A stretch of DNA of 64,000 nt from Alphaproteobacteria bacterium (lineage in GTDB: Bacteria; Pseudomonadota; Alphaproteobacteria; UBA6615). Under the pieces are notes generated by a model. It saw only the letters and a list, made by a program, of their open reading frames with translations. It ran no database searches and was not told where the DNA came from. The translations under genes and the position numbers were made by a program. Shown piece by piece: positions 26,890-35,814 of this stretch; the stretch's first letter is position 1, and each line of letters begins with the position of its first letter. The stretch covers positions 68,166 through 132,165 of the forward strand of contig JAJFIX010000023.1 of NCBI GenBank assembly GCA_021774575.1, written 5' to 3'.

Positions 26890-27582
26890 CTAGAGAGTGA
26901 TGTCGAGCAAGGAAGGTAACTCACGCAACGTTCTGATTTCCGCGGTCGGCTTGCCCGGAAGTTGTTCGCGCGATTGCTTGGATCGATTGACCCATACGAC
27001 TTTGAAACCGAAATGGGCTGCCGCCCACGCGTCCCAACCGTTTGACGACATGAAGCATATTTCCTCAGGCTTGCAGGAAAACCGCGCCGTCGCAAGTCGG
27101 TAGACCTTGGGGTCGACCTTAAAGACTTCGACCTCGTCAACGGACATAACCGCATCGAGATAGTGTTCGATCTTTGAATGCGTCACCGCCGAGCTGAGCA
27201 TCTCTCGCGACCCGTTCGATAATATGGCGGTTTTCAACCCGCTCGCTTTCAAGGATTGTAAGACTGTCGGCACTTCTTGATAGCAAGCCAAGTTCAGATA
27301 AAGGCTCATCAGCTTTTCGCGCAAATTCGGGTCGGTCAGGTTCACCTGGTCGAGGGCGAAATCCAATGCGTCACCGGTAACCTGCCAAAACGGCGCATAT
27401 TCGTTCATCAAATTGCGCAGCCACGAATATTGCACTTGTTTGGCCCGCCACAGGTCCGATAGGGCGGTGGCATCGGGGCCGATTTCCGTCCGGCAGGCCT
27501 CGACCGCCGAATGGACATCGAACAGGGTTCCATAAGCGTCAAAGACGCAGGCAACGATGCCGGTTATTTTCCTGTCTGCCAT
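26890..27582 (-). CDS. (S)-2-haloacid dehalogenase family (HAD type II)
   Basis: A 230-residue HAD hydrolase. CVFDAYGTLFD (nucleophile D15) is the type II haloacid dehalogenase motif I, ILSNGSREML motif II, KVDPKVYRLA the lysine motif III and FMSSNGWDAWAAAHFG motif IV. The SSNGWDA stretch is specific to 2-haloacid dehalogenases and distinguishes it from phosphatases. It would hydrolyse 2-haloalkanoates such as chloroacetate or chloropropionate. The gene begins 18 bp downstream of the DJ-1/PfpI gene and probably shares its transcript. Whether haloacids are the physiological substrate is unproven. Confidence 0.88.
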   Translation of the reverse strand: MADRKITGIVACVFDAYGTLFDVHSAVEACRTEIGPDATALSDLWRAKQVQYSWLRNLMNEYAPFWQVTGDALDFALDQVNLTDPNLREKLMSLYLNLACYQEVPTVLQSLKASGLKTAILSNGSREMLSSAVTHSKIEHYLDAVMSVDEVEVFKVDPKVYRLATARFSCKPEEICFMSSNGWDAWAAAHFGFKVVWVNRSKQSREQLPGKPTAEIRTLRELPSLLDITL

Positions 27583-27600
27583 AGTTTGAAATTTTAACCC

Positions 27601-28224
27601 TCAAGCGGAACGAGTCGCCATTTCGTTTGGCATATAGTCGATAACCGACGCGATGGCCCGCGCGACATAATCTTCTTTCTGTCCCACCGGAGCGACATAG
27701 TGCAATGCGGCCTCCGCATCCTCTCGCGACGCTGCGCGCAGCAATATCCAGGCTGCTAGATATTGCGCCGCGAGGCACCCACCCGCCGTTCCGATATTTC
27801 CCTCTGCATAGAAAGGCTGATCCAGAACCCGAACCCCGGCCTCGATCACCCATGGTTTTGTCGTCAGGTCGGTGCAGGCGGGTAGGTCACCAATGAGCCC
27901 CAGCTTGGCGAGCAATAGGGTGCCCGAGCATTGAGCGCCGATGATCTGGCGCGCCGGGTCGAGTTGAAGCCGGGCCAGCATGTCGCGGTCTTGGGCAATT
28001 TCACGGGTCTTGATGCCACTGCCAATGATGACGGCGTCGGCGGTAGATGCGAACTCCAACGGTTGCTCGGCCTGGATGGTAACGCCGTTCATAGAGGTCA
28101 CTGTGTCGGCCGGACAGGTGATGAATGCCTTCCAGCCTTTGGGCTTCATGCGGTTTAATATGCCGACCGCAATAAATGAGTCGAGTTCATTAAATCCGTC
28201 GAATGTGAGTATCGCGATTTGCAT
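27601..28224 (-). CDS. DJ-1/PfpI family protein
   Basis: A 207-residue protein of the DJ-1/ThiJ/PfpI superfamily. Residue E13 and the nucleophile elbow GAQCSGTLLLA (cysteine C99) are the conserved pair, and GTAGGCLAAQYLAAWIL follows as the usual active-site helix. Family members include glyoxalases, isonitrile hydratases, chaperone-like proteins and regulators; the lack of a DNA-binding domain rules out an AraC-type regulator. It heads a leftward series with the haloacid dehalogenase. Confidence 0.87.
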   Translation of the reverse strand: MQIAILTFDGFNELDSFIAVGILNRMKPKGWKAFITCPADTVTSMNGVTIQAEQPLEFASTADAVIIGSGIKTREIAQDRDMLARLQLDPARQIIGAQCSGTLLLAKLGLIGDLPACTDLTTKPWVIEAGVRVLDQPFYAEGNIGTAGGCLAAQYLAAWILLRAASREDAEAALHYVAPVGQKEDYVARAIASVIDYMPNEMATRSA

Positions 28225-28399
28225 GGCGTGGCGTCCTCTCAGATGTCATGTAGTGTCCCGACCTCACATCGAGATGACTAATTCGTGCAGCTTGCGCCAT
28301 TGCGGTGGCCAATTTGAAGGACTAAATTGCGGTCAAAATACGGATATTCGAAATGCAGGGCAATTTTCATATTGGCGCTGCGGGTGATTGGAGGAAGGC

Positions 28400-29308
28400 A
28401 TGAGAATGGGTAAGACATTTGGGCTTGTTGTCGCGGCACTGGCATTTGCTGGAATAACCGCTTGCTCCGGCAATCGGGACGCAGAGGTCACAGCCGATGC
28501 GGTCGTGATCGTCGATGACGGCGCGGCGGTTACCCGTGAAATCACCCATATTGCCGGTGATGTGTATCGGTTCCAGAATAACCGGCATTTTTCCGTATTC
28601 ATGGTGACCCCCGACGGCATTATTGTGACCGATCCAATTAATGAGTCTGCCGCGACCTGGCTTGAAGCCGAACTTGATCAGATGTTCGGTGTGCCGGTGC
28701 GCTACGTCATCTACAGCCATCATCACGGTGATCATGCATCGGGCGGCGCGGTTTTTGCCGACACGGCGGTCTTTATCGGACATGTGAATATGGCCGCAGC
28801 CTTGGCGCAAGGGGACGCGTCAACCGAGGCGGTGCGGCCTCCCGACACGGTTTATACCGACCAAATGTCGCTCAGTTTTGGCGGTAAACGAGTTGAGCTC
28901 CACTATTTGGGCCGCAGCCATAGCGACAATATGACGGTTTTGCTGTTCCCAGAAGAACGGGTTGCTTTTGCCGTGGATTTTGTCTCGGTCAAGCGACTAC
29001 CCTTCCGCGATTTGAGCGAAGGTTATTTGCCCGATTGGAGCGACGCCATTGCCGCGCTGGAGGCGCTTGATTTCGATATCCTCGCGCCGGGCCATGGACC
29101 GCTTGGCGTCAAGCAGGATGCGGTTGACCATCGGCACTATTTAGAGGCTTTGACCGATGCAGTTGGCGAGGGTATTGCAGCGGGCCGGAGCGTAGAAGAG
29201 CTGCAGGAAACAATATTGCTCAAGGCCTATGCAGATTGGGGGCAATATGAGGCTTGGCGGGGCGAGAATATTGCTGGCGCCTACAGAATTCTGACCGAAG
29301 GCGAATAG
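28400..29308 (+). CDS. Metallo-beta-lactamase-fold lipoprotein
   Basis: A 302-residue exported hydrolase. A lipoprotein signal (AGITAC, cysteine C22) leads the protein. The metal-binding motif HHHGDH is at residues 107-112, with further histidines in YLGRSHSDN and LAPGHGPLG, which complete the two-metal site of the family. The start is ATG 28400 behind an excellent ribosome site (GGAGGAAGG). The overall form resembles quinoprotein relay-system or subclass B3-like hydrolases; the substrate is unknown. It stands alone after a 175-bp gap in which I see nothing else. Confidence 0.87.
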   Translation: MRMGKTFGLVVAALAFAGITACSGNRDAEVTADAVVIVDDGAAVTREITHIAGDVYRFQNNRHFSVFMVTPDGIIVTDPINESAATWLEAELDQMFGVPVRYVIYSHHHGDHASGGAVFADTAVFIGHVNMAAALAQGDASTEAVRPPDTVYTDQMSLSFGGKRVELHYLGRSHSDNMTVLLFPEERVAFAVDFVSVKRLPFRDLSEGYLPDWSDAIAALEALDFDILAPGHGPLGVKQDAVDHRHYLEALTDAVGEGIAAGRSVEELQETILLKAYADWGQYEAWRGENIAGAYRILTEGE

Positions 29309-29495
29309 GCTCAACTTAGAATTTGTCGCGAAATATTGCCAAATCTCGCAATTGTTACTGGCGTTCCAGGGGGCGATCCAGTACTCGCATGTCTGTTAAA
29401 TTGAACGGAGCGCCACCGCTGGGGTGTCGCAATCCTGATTTCGTTGGGGGCGGGTTTAGCGCCCTCACATTCACGTGGGTATGGAGACGACGAGC

Positions 29496-30182
29496 ATGAA
29501 GTTTCACTTAGCGAATTTGACGGCTGTGACGGCCTTTGCATTGGTTCTTTCCGGTTGTGCGGGACTTGGCGAAACCGGCTATTTTTCCGGTGCGGATAAG
29601 TCATCGGACGGCGCGGCTGACGCGATGCATAAAGATGGTCACGGTGATATGGCAGAGGGCATGGGCGATGATATGGGCGACGGAATGGACATGCCGTTCA
29701 GTACGCCAGCCGACCTAGCCATGGCCGCTGAAATTTGGTCGGCTATGCAAGTGGATTCCTTTGTCGGTCCCGATGCAATCATCACCAACCCCTATCAAGG
29801 CAACCAGCCCCACGGCCAATTGCTTGAAATCATCACCTCCCATGCCGAAATTGCCGGCCATGATGGTGTCTTGATTGCCAAAAAGAACTATGTCGGCGAA
29901 GAGATTACTGCCGAAGACGTTTCCAACGACCCCGACGCTTATTTGGACTCTGTAACGATCATGTTCCAGCGTCCTGCCGGTTACGATACCGAAAATAATG
30001 ACTGGTTCTGGGTCAAATACGCACCCGACGGTTCGGTCATGACCAACCCGATGGGCATGTCGTTGGCCGGACGGGTCGCCAAGGGAATGGACACAGGCTG
30101 TATTGCTTGCCATGTTGCCGCCCCCGGTGGTGACTTTGTGTTCAGCCATGACCGGCTCGTAGAGGCGATCGCGCAGAAGTAA
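29496..30182 (+). CDS. Cytochrome P460-like lipoprotein with CxxCH haem site
   Basis: A 228-residue outer- or inner-membrane lipoprotein. The lipobox LSGC puts the acylated cysteine at C21. Residues about 36-68 are rich in Asp, Met, His and Gly, a composition that could bind copper or other metal. A P460-like domain follows with DWFWVKYAPDG and a covalent haem site CIACH (202-206) near the C terminus, as in cytochrome P460 and related proteins. I chose ATG 29496, nine bases after GGAG; starts at 29475 and 29481 would only lengthen the signal. The P460 family includes hydroxylamine- and NO-oxidising enzymes; that activity here is not shown. Confidence 0.75.
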   Translation: MKFHLANLTAVTAFALVLSGCAGLGETGYFSGADKSSDGAADAMHKDGHGDMAEGMGDDMGDGMDMPFSTPADLAMAAEIWSAMQVDSFVGPDAIITNPYQGNQPHGQLLEIITSHAEIAGHDGVLIAKKNYVGEEITAEDVSNDPDAYLDSVTIMFQRPAGYDTENNDWFWVKYAPDGSVMTNPMGMSLAGRVAKGMDTGCIACHVAAPGGDFVFSHDRLVEAIAQK

Positions 30183-30203
30183 AGAATGACATAAGCGATC
30201 TTC

Positions 30204-30223
30204 TTTGGGGGGGTAACCCCAAA
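30204..30223 (+). terminator. Hairpin after the P460-like gene
   Basis: TTTGGGG (30204-30210) pairs with CCCCAAA (30217-30223) around a 6-nt loop, 21 bases after the stop codon at 30182. There is no T-run, so it is terminator-like only. Confidence 0.4.
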
Positions 30224-30242
30224 CCGTCAACTAGTACGTTAA

Positions 30243-31196
30243 GTGGGGATACCCTGGCCGCTGCTCGACGATCGAAAATATTCTATTGCAGGCGTTGTTT
30301 TCGCCTGTGTTTCGACGTCGATCGGCGGCATGACGGTTGTCCTCACGCGGATGATCGTCGCCGAGTCTGACCCGTTTTCGCTGGCGTTCTTGCGTTATGG
30401 CATCGGAGTACTTGCTTTACTTGCCGTTCTGGTGATGGCGGGGCCTTTGCCGAGGGTTAAACGCGCCGATTTCGGCGCGTTTATCATTCTTGGCCTGCTG
30501 ATGTTCACTTGTTTTCCCTATTTCATGACCCGGGCTCTTGAGGATACAACGGCGGCCCATGGCGGCCTGTTGTTTGCAACAATGCCCTTGATGACGATGA
30601 TCATTGGCGCGGTCTTTCGGATTGAGGCAATGACCCGATTGAAGGCGCTTGGGGTGGCCTTGTCCCTGGTTGGAACCGCAATCGCCCTGGGCGAAGGCGT
30701 CGGTGACATTGCGCCAAATGCGCTGCGCGGTGATATTTATATGCTGCTCGGCTTGTTTTCGGCGACGCTGTTTAATGTCTTCTCGCGCCCCTACTTAATC
30801 AGATATGGCAGCCTTCCGGTGATGGTGGTTTCGGGCATAATCGGTGTGTTCGGGCTATTTGGGCTCGCCCTACTGTTCGGCCAGCCTTTTTCGGGATCCC
30901 TTGCCTTTGATTTGCATGGCTGGTTTATTGTGCTGATGCTTGGCCTGCCCGGTGCGGCCGTCATGCTCGGGTTTTGGGCATTGGCGTTGAAAATGACCAC
31001 GCCAACGCGGGCGACAATTACCGTTGGAATGAATCCGCTGGTGGCGATCGGCCTGGGGGCGGTGCTGCTGGCCGAACCTTTTACCAGCAGAATATTGATT
31101 GGCTTTGCGTTAGCCATCGCGGCAATTATTATAGCCAACTATAAAGTTAAGCCGACAACCGCCGCGCCATTACAGAATGGTTTAGCTGACCGGTAG
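30243..31196 (+). CDS. EamA/DMT-family transporter
   Basis: A 317-residue inner-membrane protein with about ten hydrophobic helices in two repeated halves, the pattern of the drug/metabolite transporter superfamily. The first half includes SDPFSLAFLRYGIGVLALL and the second GAAVMLGFWALALKMTTPTR, both typical EamA positions. The start is GTG 30243 without a clear ribosome site, so it could be slightly off. Substrates of the family range from amino acids to nucleotide-sugar-like compounds. Nothing here identifies one. Confidence 0.85.
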   Translation: MGIPWPLLDDRKYSIAGVVFACVSTSIGGMTVVLTRMIVAESDPFSLAFLRYGIGVLALLAVLVMAGPLPRVKRADFGAFIILGLLMFTCFPYFMTRALEDTTAAHGGLLFATMPLMTMIIGAVFRIEAMTRLKALGVALSLVGTAIALGEGVGDIAPNALRGDIYMLLGLFSATLFNVFSRPYLIRYGSLPVMVVSGIIGVFGLFGLALLFGQPFSGSLAFDLHGWFIVLMLGLPGAAVMLGFWALALKMTTPTRATITVGMNPLVAIGLGAVLLAEPFTSRILIGFALAIAAIIIANYKVKPTTAAPLQNGLADR

Positions 31197-31234
31197 CTGT
31201 TTTTTTCCGAATGTTGAAGAATGGGAATTGAGCA

Positions 31235-31990
31235 ATGACAGTATCGATAATTCGTTGGGCCGCAATCTTACTTCTTAGCGGATTGCTCGCCGGATGTGGC
31301 GACGAAGACGCGCAAACAGATAGTGATGCCGCGTCAACAGATAACCATGTCGATGCCGCCTCCCAAGAAATGTCCGATGATCCCTGCGATGCTGTCGCCA
31401 CAGTTACCGGGAATGGCGGCGGGGAAACAGATATTTTTCTCGCCTCGGGTGACGGGAATGCGCACCTTGTATGCGTGCTGCTGGCCGAGGGCGCCGACGT
31501 TAATATCCGGGGCGGCGATGGGGCGACCATTCTATATACGGCGTCTGAATATGGGCACAACAACGTGGTCAGCCTGCTGCTCGACGCTGGGGCCGACGTA
31601 AATTTTCAGGACGCCTATGGCTGGACGGCGTTGCATGTTGCGTCAATGTTCGGGCATGAAACTGTCATCGAGGCGCTGCTCGCGGCGGGTGCAGAGTTTA
31701 ATAGCCGTGACGAAAACGATCGAACGGCTTTGCACCGGGCGTCTTTAAATGGGCATTTGGATGCGGTTGAACTATTGCTGGCGGCGGGGGCGGAAATCGA
31801 TATACAGGCCGATGACGGCACAACGCCGCTGCACGATGCGGCATCAAACGGTCAGGCCGACATTGTCGCGGCGTTGCTTGCGGCTGGCGCCGATGTGGCG
31901 CTGGCATCAAATGACGGCCGGACGGCGCTGAATTTCGCCATGGGAGAGGCGGTCAAGCAATTGCTGCAGGATGCCGGGGCGGTCGAATAA
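31235..31990 (+). CDS. Ankyrin-repeat lipoprotein
   Basis: A 251-residue protein with a lipoprotein signal (LLAGC, cysteine near residue 21), an acidic linker, then five or six ankyrin repeats. Typical units read GWTALHVASMFGHETVIEAL and DRTALHRASLNGHLDAVELL. The repeat region reaches almost to the C terminus, so there is no separate enzymatic domain. It would act as an anchored periplasmic or surface protein-binding scaffold. The gene starts 38 bp after the EamA gene on the same strand; the partner is unknown. Confidence 0.88.
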   Translation: MTVSIIRWAAILLLSGLLAGCGDEDAQTDSDAASTDNHVDAASQEMSDDPCDAVATVTGNGGGETDIFLASGDGNAHLVCVLLAEGADVNIRGGDGATILYTASEYGHNNVVSLLLDAGADVNFQDAYGWTALHVASMFGHETVIEALLAAGAEFNSRDENDRTALHRASLNGHLDAVELLLAAGAEIDIQADDGTTPLHDAASNGQADIVAALLAAGADVALASNDGRTALNFAMGEAVKQLLQDAGAVE

Positions 31991-32006
31991 AGCTGGGACC
32001 GGATAA

Positions 32007-33149
32007 ATGCGGGTCGCCGTCCTTGGGGCCGGTCCGGCGGGACTTTATTTTGCCTATTTGCTGAGGCGATCGCATCTTGGGGCCGAAATTGATGTGTTTG
32101 AGCAAAATCCCGCCGATGCAACATTTGGTTTCGGCGTGGTGTTTTCCCAACGGGCCCTGGATTTTCTCAAACAAGATGATGCGCCGACCCATGACGCAAT
32201 CCTTCCACATATGGAGCAATGGCAGGACTTAACCATTGCCCATCGCGGCAAGGTCACGCCAATTGACGGGATCGGCTTTACCGCCATCGGTCGGTTGGAG
32301 CTATTGCGCCTATTCCAGGACCGTGCCCGAAGTGTGGGTATCGAGCCACACTACAATAGCCCTATCGATAGGCTCGACGCTCTCGACCAATATGATTTGG
32401 TGGTCGGGGCCGATGGCGTGAACTCCCTGGTCCGAAATAGTTTGGCCCAGGAATTTGGCGCAACGATTTCCACCCTGGGCAATAAATTCATTTGGTATGG
32501 AACCAAAAAACCCTATGACGCGCTGACCCAGACATTTCTGGAAACCGAGCATGGGGCGGTGACGGCGCATCATTATCGCTTCAAGCCCGATATGAGCACC
32601 TTCATTATCGAAATGGGTGGCGAGACATGGGAGCGGTCAGGTTTCGCCCAGATGGGAGAGACCGAAACCATCGAACGTTGCCAAGAAATCTTTGCCGAGC
32701 AGCTTGATGGCCATAAGCTGATAACCAATAATTCCCATTGGCGGAACTTTCCCAAGATCTCAACCGCCACCTGGTCGGTGGGAAAATACGTGTTGGTCGG
32801 GGACGCCCTGCGCACTGCCCATTATTCAATCGGCTCAGGCACCCGGCTGGCGATGGAAGATGGGATCGCTCTGGTGCGCGCCCTTTTCGATCACCGGGGC
32901 GAGCATCCGAACGAAATTCGCGTGGCGCTGCAAGCCTATGAAGCCGCCCGCCGCCCAGTCGTCGAAACTTTGGTCACCGCGGCCAATATGAGCGCCGACT
33001 GGTACGAGCGGATGGACGAGCTGATCAGCCTCGATCCATATGACTTCGCCTATTCCTATATTCAACGGTCGGGCCGAGTTGCGGCGGAAAGTTTGGACAA
33101 ACTGTCACCGAAATTCATGGCCGCCTATCGCGCCAATACTGCGCATTAG
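32007..33149 (+). CDS. Stand-alone FAD monooxygenase like aminobenzoyl-CoA monooxygenase N domain
   Basis: A 380-residue flavoprotein monooxygenase. The FAD motif GAGPAGLYFAYLL (residues 7-19), FGFGVVFSQRALDFL, DLVVGADGVNSLVR and GDALRTAHYSIGSGT give the complete FAD site. The GVVFSQRAL region and the closing Y-R-M-D segment resemble the N-terminal half of 2-aminobenzoyl-CoA monooxygenase/reductase and salicylyl-CoA 5-hydroxylase. The larger members are fused to an Old Yellow Enzyme-like half; here only the monooxygenase part exists and no partner gene is adjacent. It follows the ankyrin gene by 16 bp. An aromatic acyl-CoA substrate is inferred from family likeness. Confidence 0.82.
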   Translation: MRVAVLGAGPAGLYFAYLLRRSHLGAEIDVFEQNPADATFGFGVVFSQRALDFLKQDDAPTHDAILPHMEQWQDLTIAHRGKVTPIDGIGFTAIGRLELLRLFQDRARSVGIEPHYNSPIDRLDALDQYDLVVGADGVNSLVRNSLAQEFGATISTLGNKFIWYGTKKPYDALTQTFLETEHGAVTAHHYRFKPDMSTFIIEMGGETWERSGFAQMGETETIERCQEIFAEQLDGHKLITNNSHWRNFPKISTATWSVGKYVLVGDALRTAHYSIGSGTRLAMEDGIALVRALFDHRGEHPNEIRVALQAYEAARRPVVETLVTAANMSADWYERMDELISLDPYDFAYSYIQRSGRVAAESLDKLSPKFMAAYRANTAH

Positions 33150-33230
33150 AAACCCCGATTGATTTCAGTTCCGTCGGCTGCAAAGCGTCTGACATTTGCC
33201 GCCGCGCGCAGTTGTTTCTGTTGCCGGGTC

Positions 33231-34409
33231 CTAAGTCAGGTGCCCGGCAAATGCTTGTTCGTATATCGAGACCAGGTCGGCTTTTGTGACGAGGACCGGA
33301 TTGCCAACCGCCGTCGGGTCACTTTCGGCCGCTTGGGCCAGCCGGTCTAGATCGCCTTCGGGTATGCCGAGCTCTCGAAGGTCATTGGGGATTTCGAAGC
33401 GGGCGCGCAAATCCAATACCCAATTCAGAAATCCGTCGAAAGAGGCGTCGGCGAGCCCGGCATAAGCGGCGACCCGGGTCAGCTTATCTTCTATGACCGG
33501 TCTGTTGTGGACAAGCACATAGGGCATCAGGACGGCATTGGCCAAGCCATGATGGGTGCCGAAATTAGAACTGAGCGGGTGCGATAATGCGTGGATGGCC
33601 CCCAGGCCTTTTTGGAAGGCGGTGGCGCCCATAGAGGCGGCGACCAACATGTTGGCGCGCGCAGTTATGTTGGCGCCGTCGGCGACGGCGGTGGGTAGCC
33701 AATCATGCACCAGCCGAATGCCTTCTGCGGCGATCCCGTCAGCCATCGGATGAAACGCCGATACGCAATAGGCCTCCAGACAATGGGCGAGGGCGTCCAT
33801 GCCCGTTGCGGCGGTGAGTTTGGGCGGCAGCGAGACGGTGAGTTCGGGGTCGGACAAAACCGCGACGGGCATCATCTTGGGATGAAATACGACGATTTTC
33901 GTGTGGGTCTCGGCGTTCAAAATAACCGAGGAGCGCCCGACCTCGGACCCGGTGCCGGCGGCGGTTGGCACGGCAATGGTCGGCAATATCGCCGCGCTAT
34001 CGGCCCGTTGCCAGTTGTTGCCGACATCTTCGAAATCCCAAATCGGTCTTGTTTGGCCGGCCATCAACGCAATCGCCTTGCCGACATCCAGGGCGCTGCC
34101 GCCACCCAGCGCCACGACACCATCTGCATCGGCGGCGCATAGGGCGGCAATACCGGCCTGAACATGTTGCTCGGCGGGGTTTTCCTGAATTTGCGAAAAT
34201 ATGGTTACTGCCAGCCCGTCTTTTTGCAGGGCCGTTTCGATATTGGCGACCATGGGGAGCTTTGCCAGGCCGGGGTCGGTCACGATGAGCGGGTGATTAA
34301 TTCCATGGTCACGGCACAATTCGGCCAGGTCGCCGATCCTGCCCGCGCCAAAATGCATTGCCGTGGGATAATTCCAGTTTCCCGCCAATTTGATGTCGCT
34401 CGAAGTCAT
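33231..34409 (-). CDS. Iron-containing alcohol dehydrogenase
   Basis: A 392-residue group III alcohol dehydrogenase. GVVALGGGSALDVGKA binds the dinucleotide, and the four metal ligands fall at D205 and H209 (GMDALAHCLEAY), H273 (AIHALSHP) and H287 (THHGLANAVLMPY). Spacing agrees with E. coli FucO-type enzymes. It lies 13 bp downstream of the aldehyde dehydrogenase in one leftward operon, so alcohol to aldehyde to acid conversion, or the reverse, is likely. With the neighbouring ligase this fits catabolism of an amino alcohol or polyamine-derived compound. Confidence 0.93.
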   Translation of the reverse strand: MTSSDIKLAGNWNYPTAMHFGAGRIGDLAELCRDHGINHPLIVTDPGLAKLPMVANIETALQKDGLAVTIFSQIQENPAEQHVQAGIAALCAADADGVVALGGGSALDVGKAIALMAGQTRPIWDFEDVGNNWQRADSAAILPTIAVPTAAGTGSEVGRSSVILNAETHTKIVVFHPKMMPVAVLSDPELTVSLPPKLTAATGMDALAHCLEAYCVSAFHPMADGIAAEGIRLVHDWLPTAVADGANITARANMLVAASMGATAFQKGLGAIHALSHPLSSNFGTHHGLANAVLMPYVLVHNRPVIEDKLTRVAAYAGLADASFDGFLNWVLDLRARFEIPNDLRELGIPEGDLDRLAQAAESDPTAVGNPVLVTKADLVSIYEQAFAGHLT

Positions 34410-34422
34410 ATCGCAATCCGTT

Positions 34423-35811
34423 CTAAAGAGTACGCAGGTGGAAACTTTGGGGGCGGGTCAGGCTTTCATAGCCAATCTGCGACAATGTCGCGCCTCGGCC
34501 CGACTGCTTAACGCCGGTCCAAGCCAGGGCCGGGTCGAGATAGTCGCAGCGGTTCATGAACCAGGTCCCCGTTTGAACCTGGTCGCCCAGGGTTAGCGCC
34601 CGCGCTTCGTCGGTCGTCCAAATACTGGCGGTCAGGCCGAAATCGCTATCGTTCATCAATGCCACCGCCGCCGCGTCGTCATCGACTTTCATGATGCCGA
34701 CCACCGGGCCGAAACTCTCCTCGGTCATGACCGACATTGAATGATCGACATCGATGAGAACCTGGGGGGCCAAATAAGGCGAACCCGCCTGATCGGCGGA
34801 AAAATGGGCGCTGTCGATCAACCCGCGTGCGCCCGCCGAACGGGCCGCCTCTGTTTGGCCGCGAACGAAATCGGCGGCGCTGGTGCGGACCAGTGGGCCC
34901 AAATTGGTTTTGCTGTCGAGGGGGTCGCCAAGGGTGTAGTCGCGCACGGTTTGGGCAAAGGCCTCGACAAACTGGTCGTGGATTTGGGCGTCGACATAAA
35001 TGCGCTCGATACCGCAGCAGGACTGGCCGGAATTAAAAAACGCGCCGTCGACTAAACTCTCGACCGTGTGGTCGAAGGGCGCGTCGGCACAAACATAGGC
35101 CGGGTCTTTGCCGCCGAGCTCCAGCCCAATACCGGCGAAATGATTTGCCGCCGACGCTTGTATTGACCGGCCACCGCCAACGGATCCGGTAAAGGCGACG
35201 AAATCGGCGATACCGTCGGCCAGGATCGCCGCCGTTTGATCGTGGGATATGTGCAAGATCTGAAACACGCCTTCGGGAAGGCCCGCCGCAGCAAAGGCTT
35301 GGGCATATCGCTCGGCGCTCAGAGGGGTTTGCGCCGACGGTTTGAGCACCACCCCATTGCCCGCCATGAGCGCGGGAATGATCGAGTTTACCGAGGTGAG
35401 GAAAGGATAATTCCACGGTGCCACAGTAAAGACGACCCCCAGGGGCTGGCGGCGGATAAACCGGGTGAACCCATCCAGAGGCGTCACGGCAATATCGGCA
35501 AGGGCCGCTTCGGCAATATCGATCATATGGGAGGCGCGCTCGACAACACCGGCGATCTCGCCGGGTGCCTGGGTGACCGGGCGACCCATTTGCCAGGTGA
35601 TTTCCTCGGCAATCGGCTGGGCGGAGGCGGCAAAGTTTTCCACGAATGCACGGCAAATTTTTGCCCGTTCGGCCACCGACGTTTCCCGCCAGTGGCGCTG
35701 GGCAGTGCGAGCGGTTTCAAATGTCTGTTGAATTTTGGCACCGGTCGCCAGCTCCCGTTCGACGTAAACTGACCCGTCGACCGGGCTGATGGTTTTCTGA
35801 ATCTGGGTCAT
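34423..35811 (-). CDS. NAD(P)-dependent aldehyde dehydrogenase
   Basis: A 462-residue aldehyde dehydrogenase. FTVAPWNYPFLT, FTGSVGGGR, the general base region LELGGKDPAYV and the catalytic cysteine in FNSGQSCCGIERIYV are all present; a second adjacent cysteine follows the nucleophile. It is placed between the Fe-alcohol dehydrogenase and the glutamine-synthetase-like gene, with a gap of only three bases to the latter. In the gamma-glutamyl putrescine route such an enzyme oxidises gamma-glutamyl-aminobutyraldehyde (PuuC role); that reaction is an inference here. Confidence 0.93.
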   Translation of the reverse strand: MTQIQKTISPVDGSVYVERELATGAKIQQTFETARTAQRHWRETSVAERAKICRAFVENFAASAQPIAEEITWQMGRPVTQAPGEIAGVVERASHMIDIAEAALADIAVTPLDGFTRFIRRQPLGVVFTVAPWNYPFLTSVNSIIPALMAGNGVVLKPSAQTPLSAERYAQAFAAAGLPEGVFQILHISHDQTAAILADGIADFVAFTGSVGGGRSIQASAANHFAGIGLELGGKDPAYVCADAPFDHTVESLVDGAFFNSGQSCCGIERIYVDAQIHDQFVEAFAQTVRDYTLGDPLDSKTNLGPLVRTSAADFVRGQTEAARSAGARGLIDSAHFSADQAGSPYLAPQVLIDVDHSMSVMTEESFGPVVGIMKVDDDAAAVALMNDSDFGLTASIWTTDEARALTLGDQVQTGTWFMNRCDYLDPALAWTGVKQSGRGATLSQIGYESLTRPQSFHLRTL

Positions 35812-35814
35812 TTT

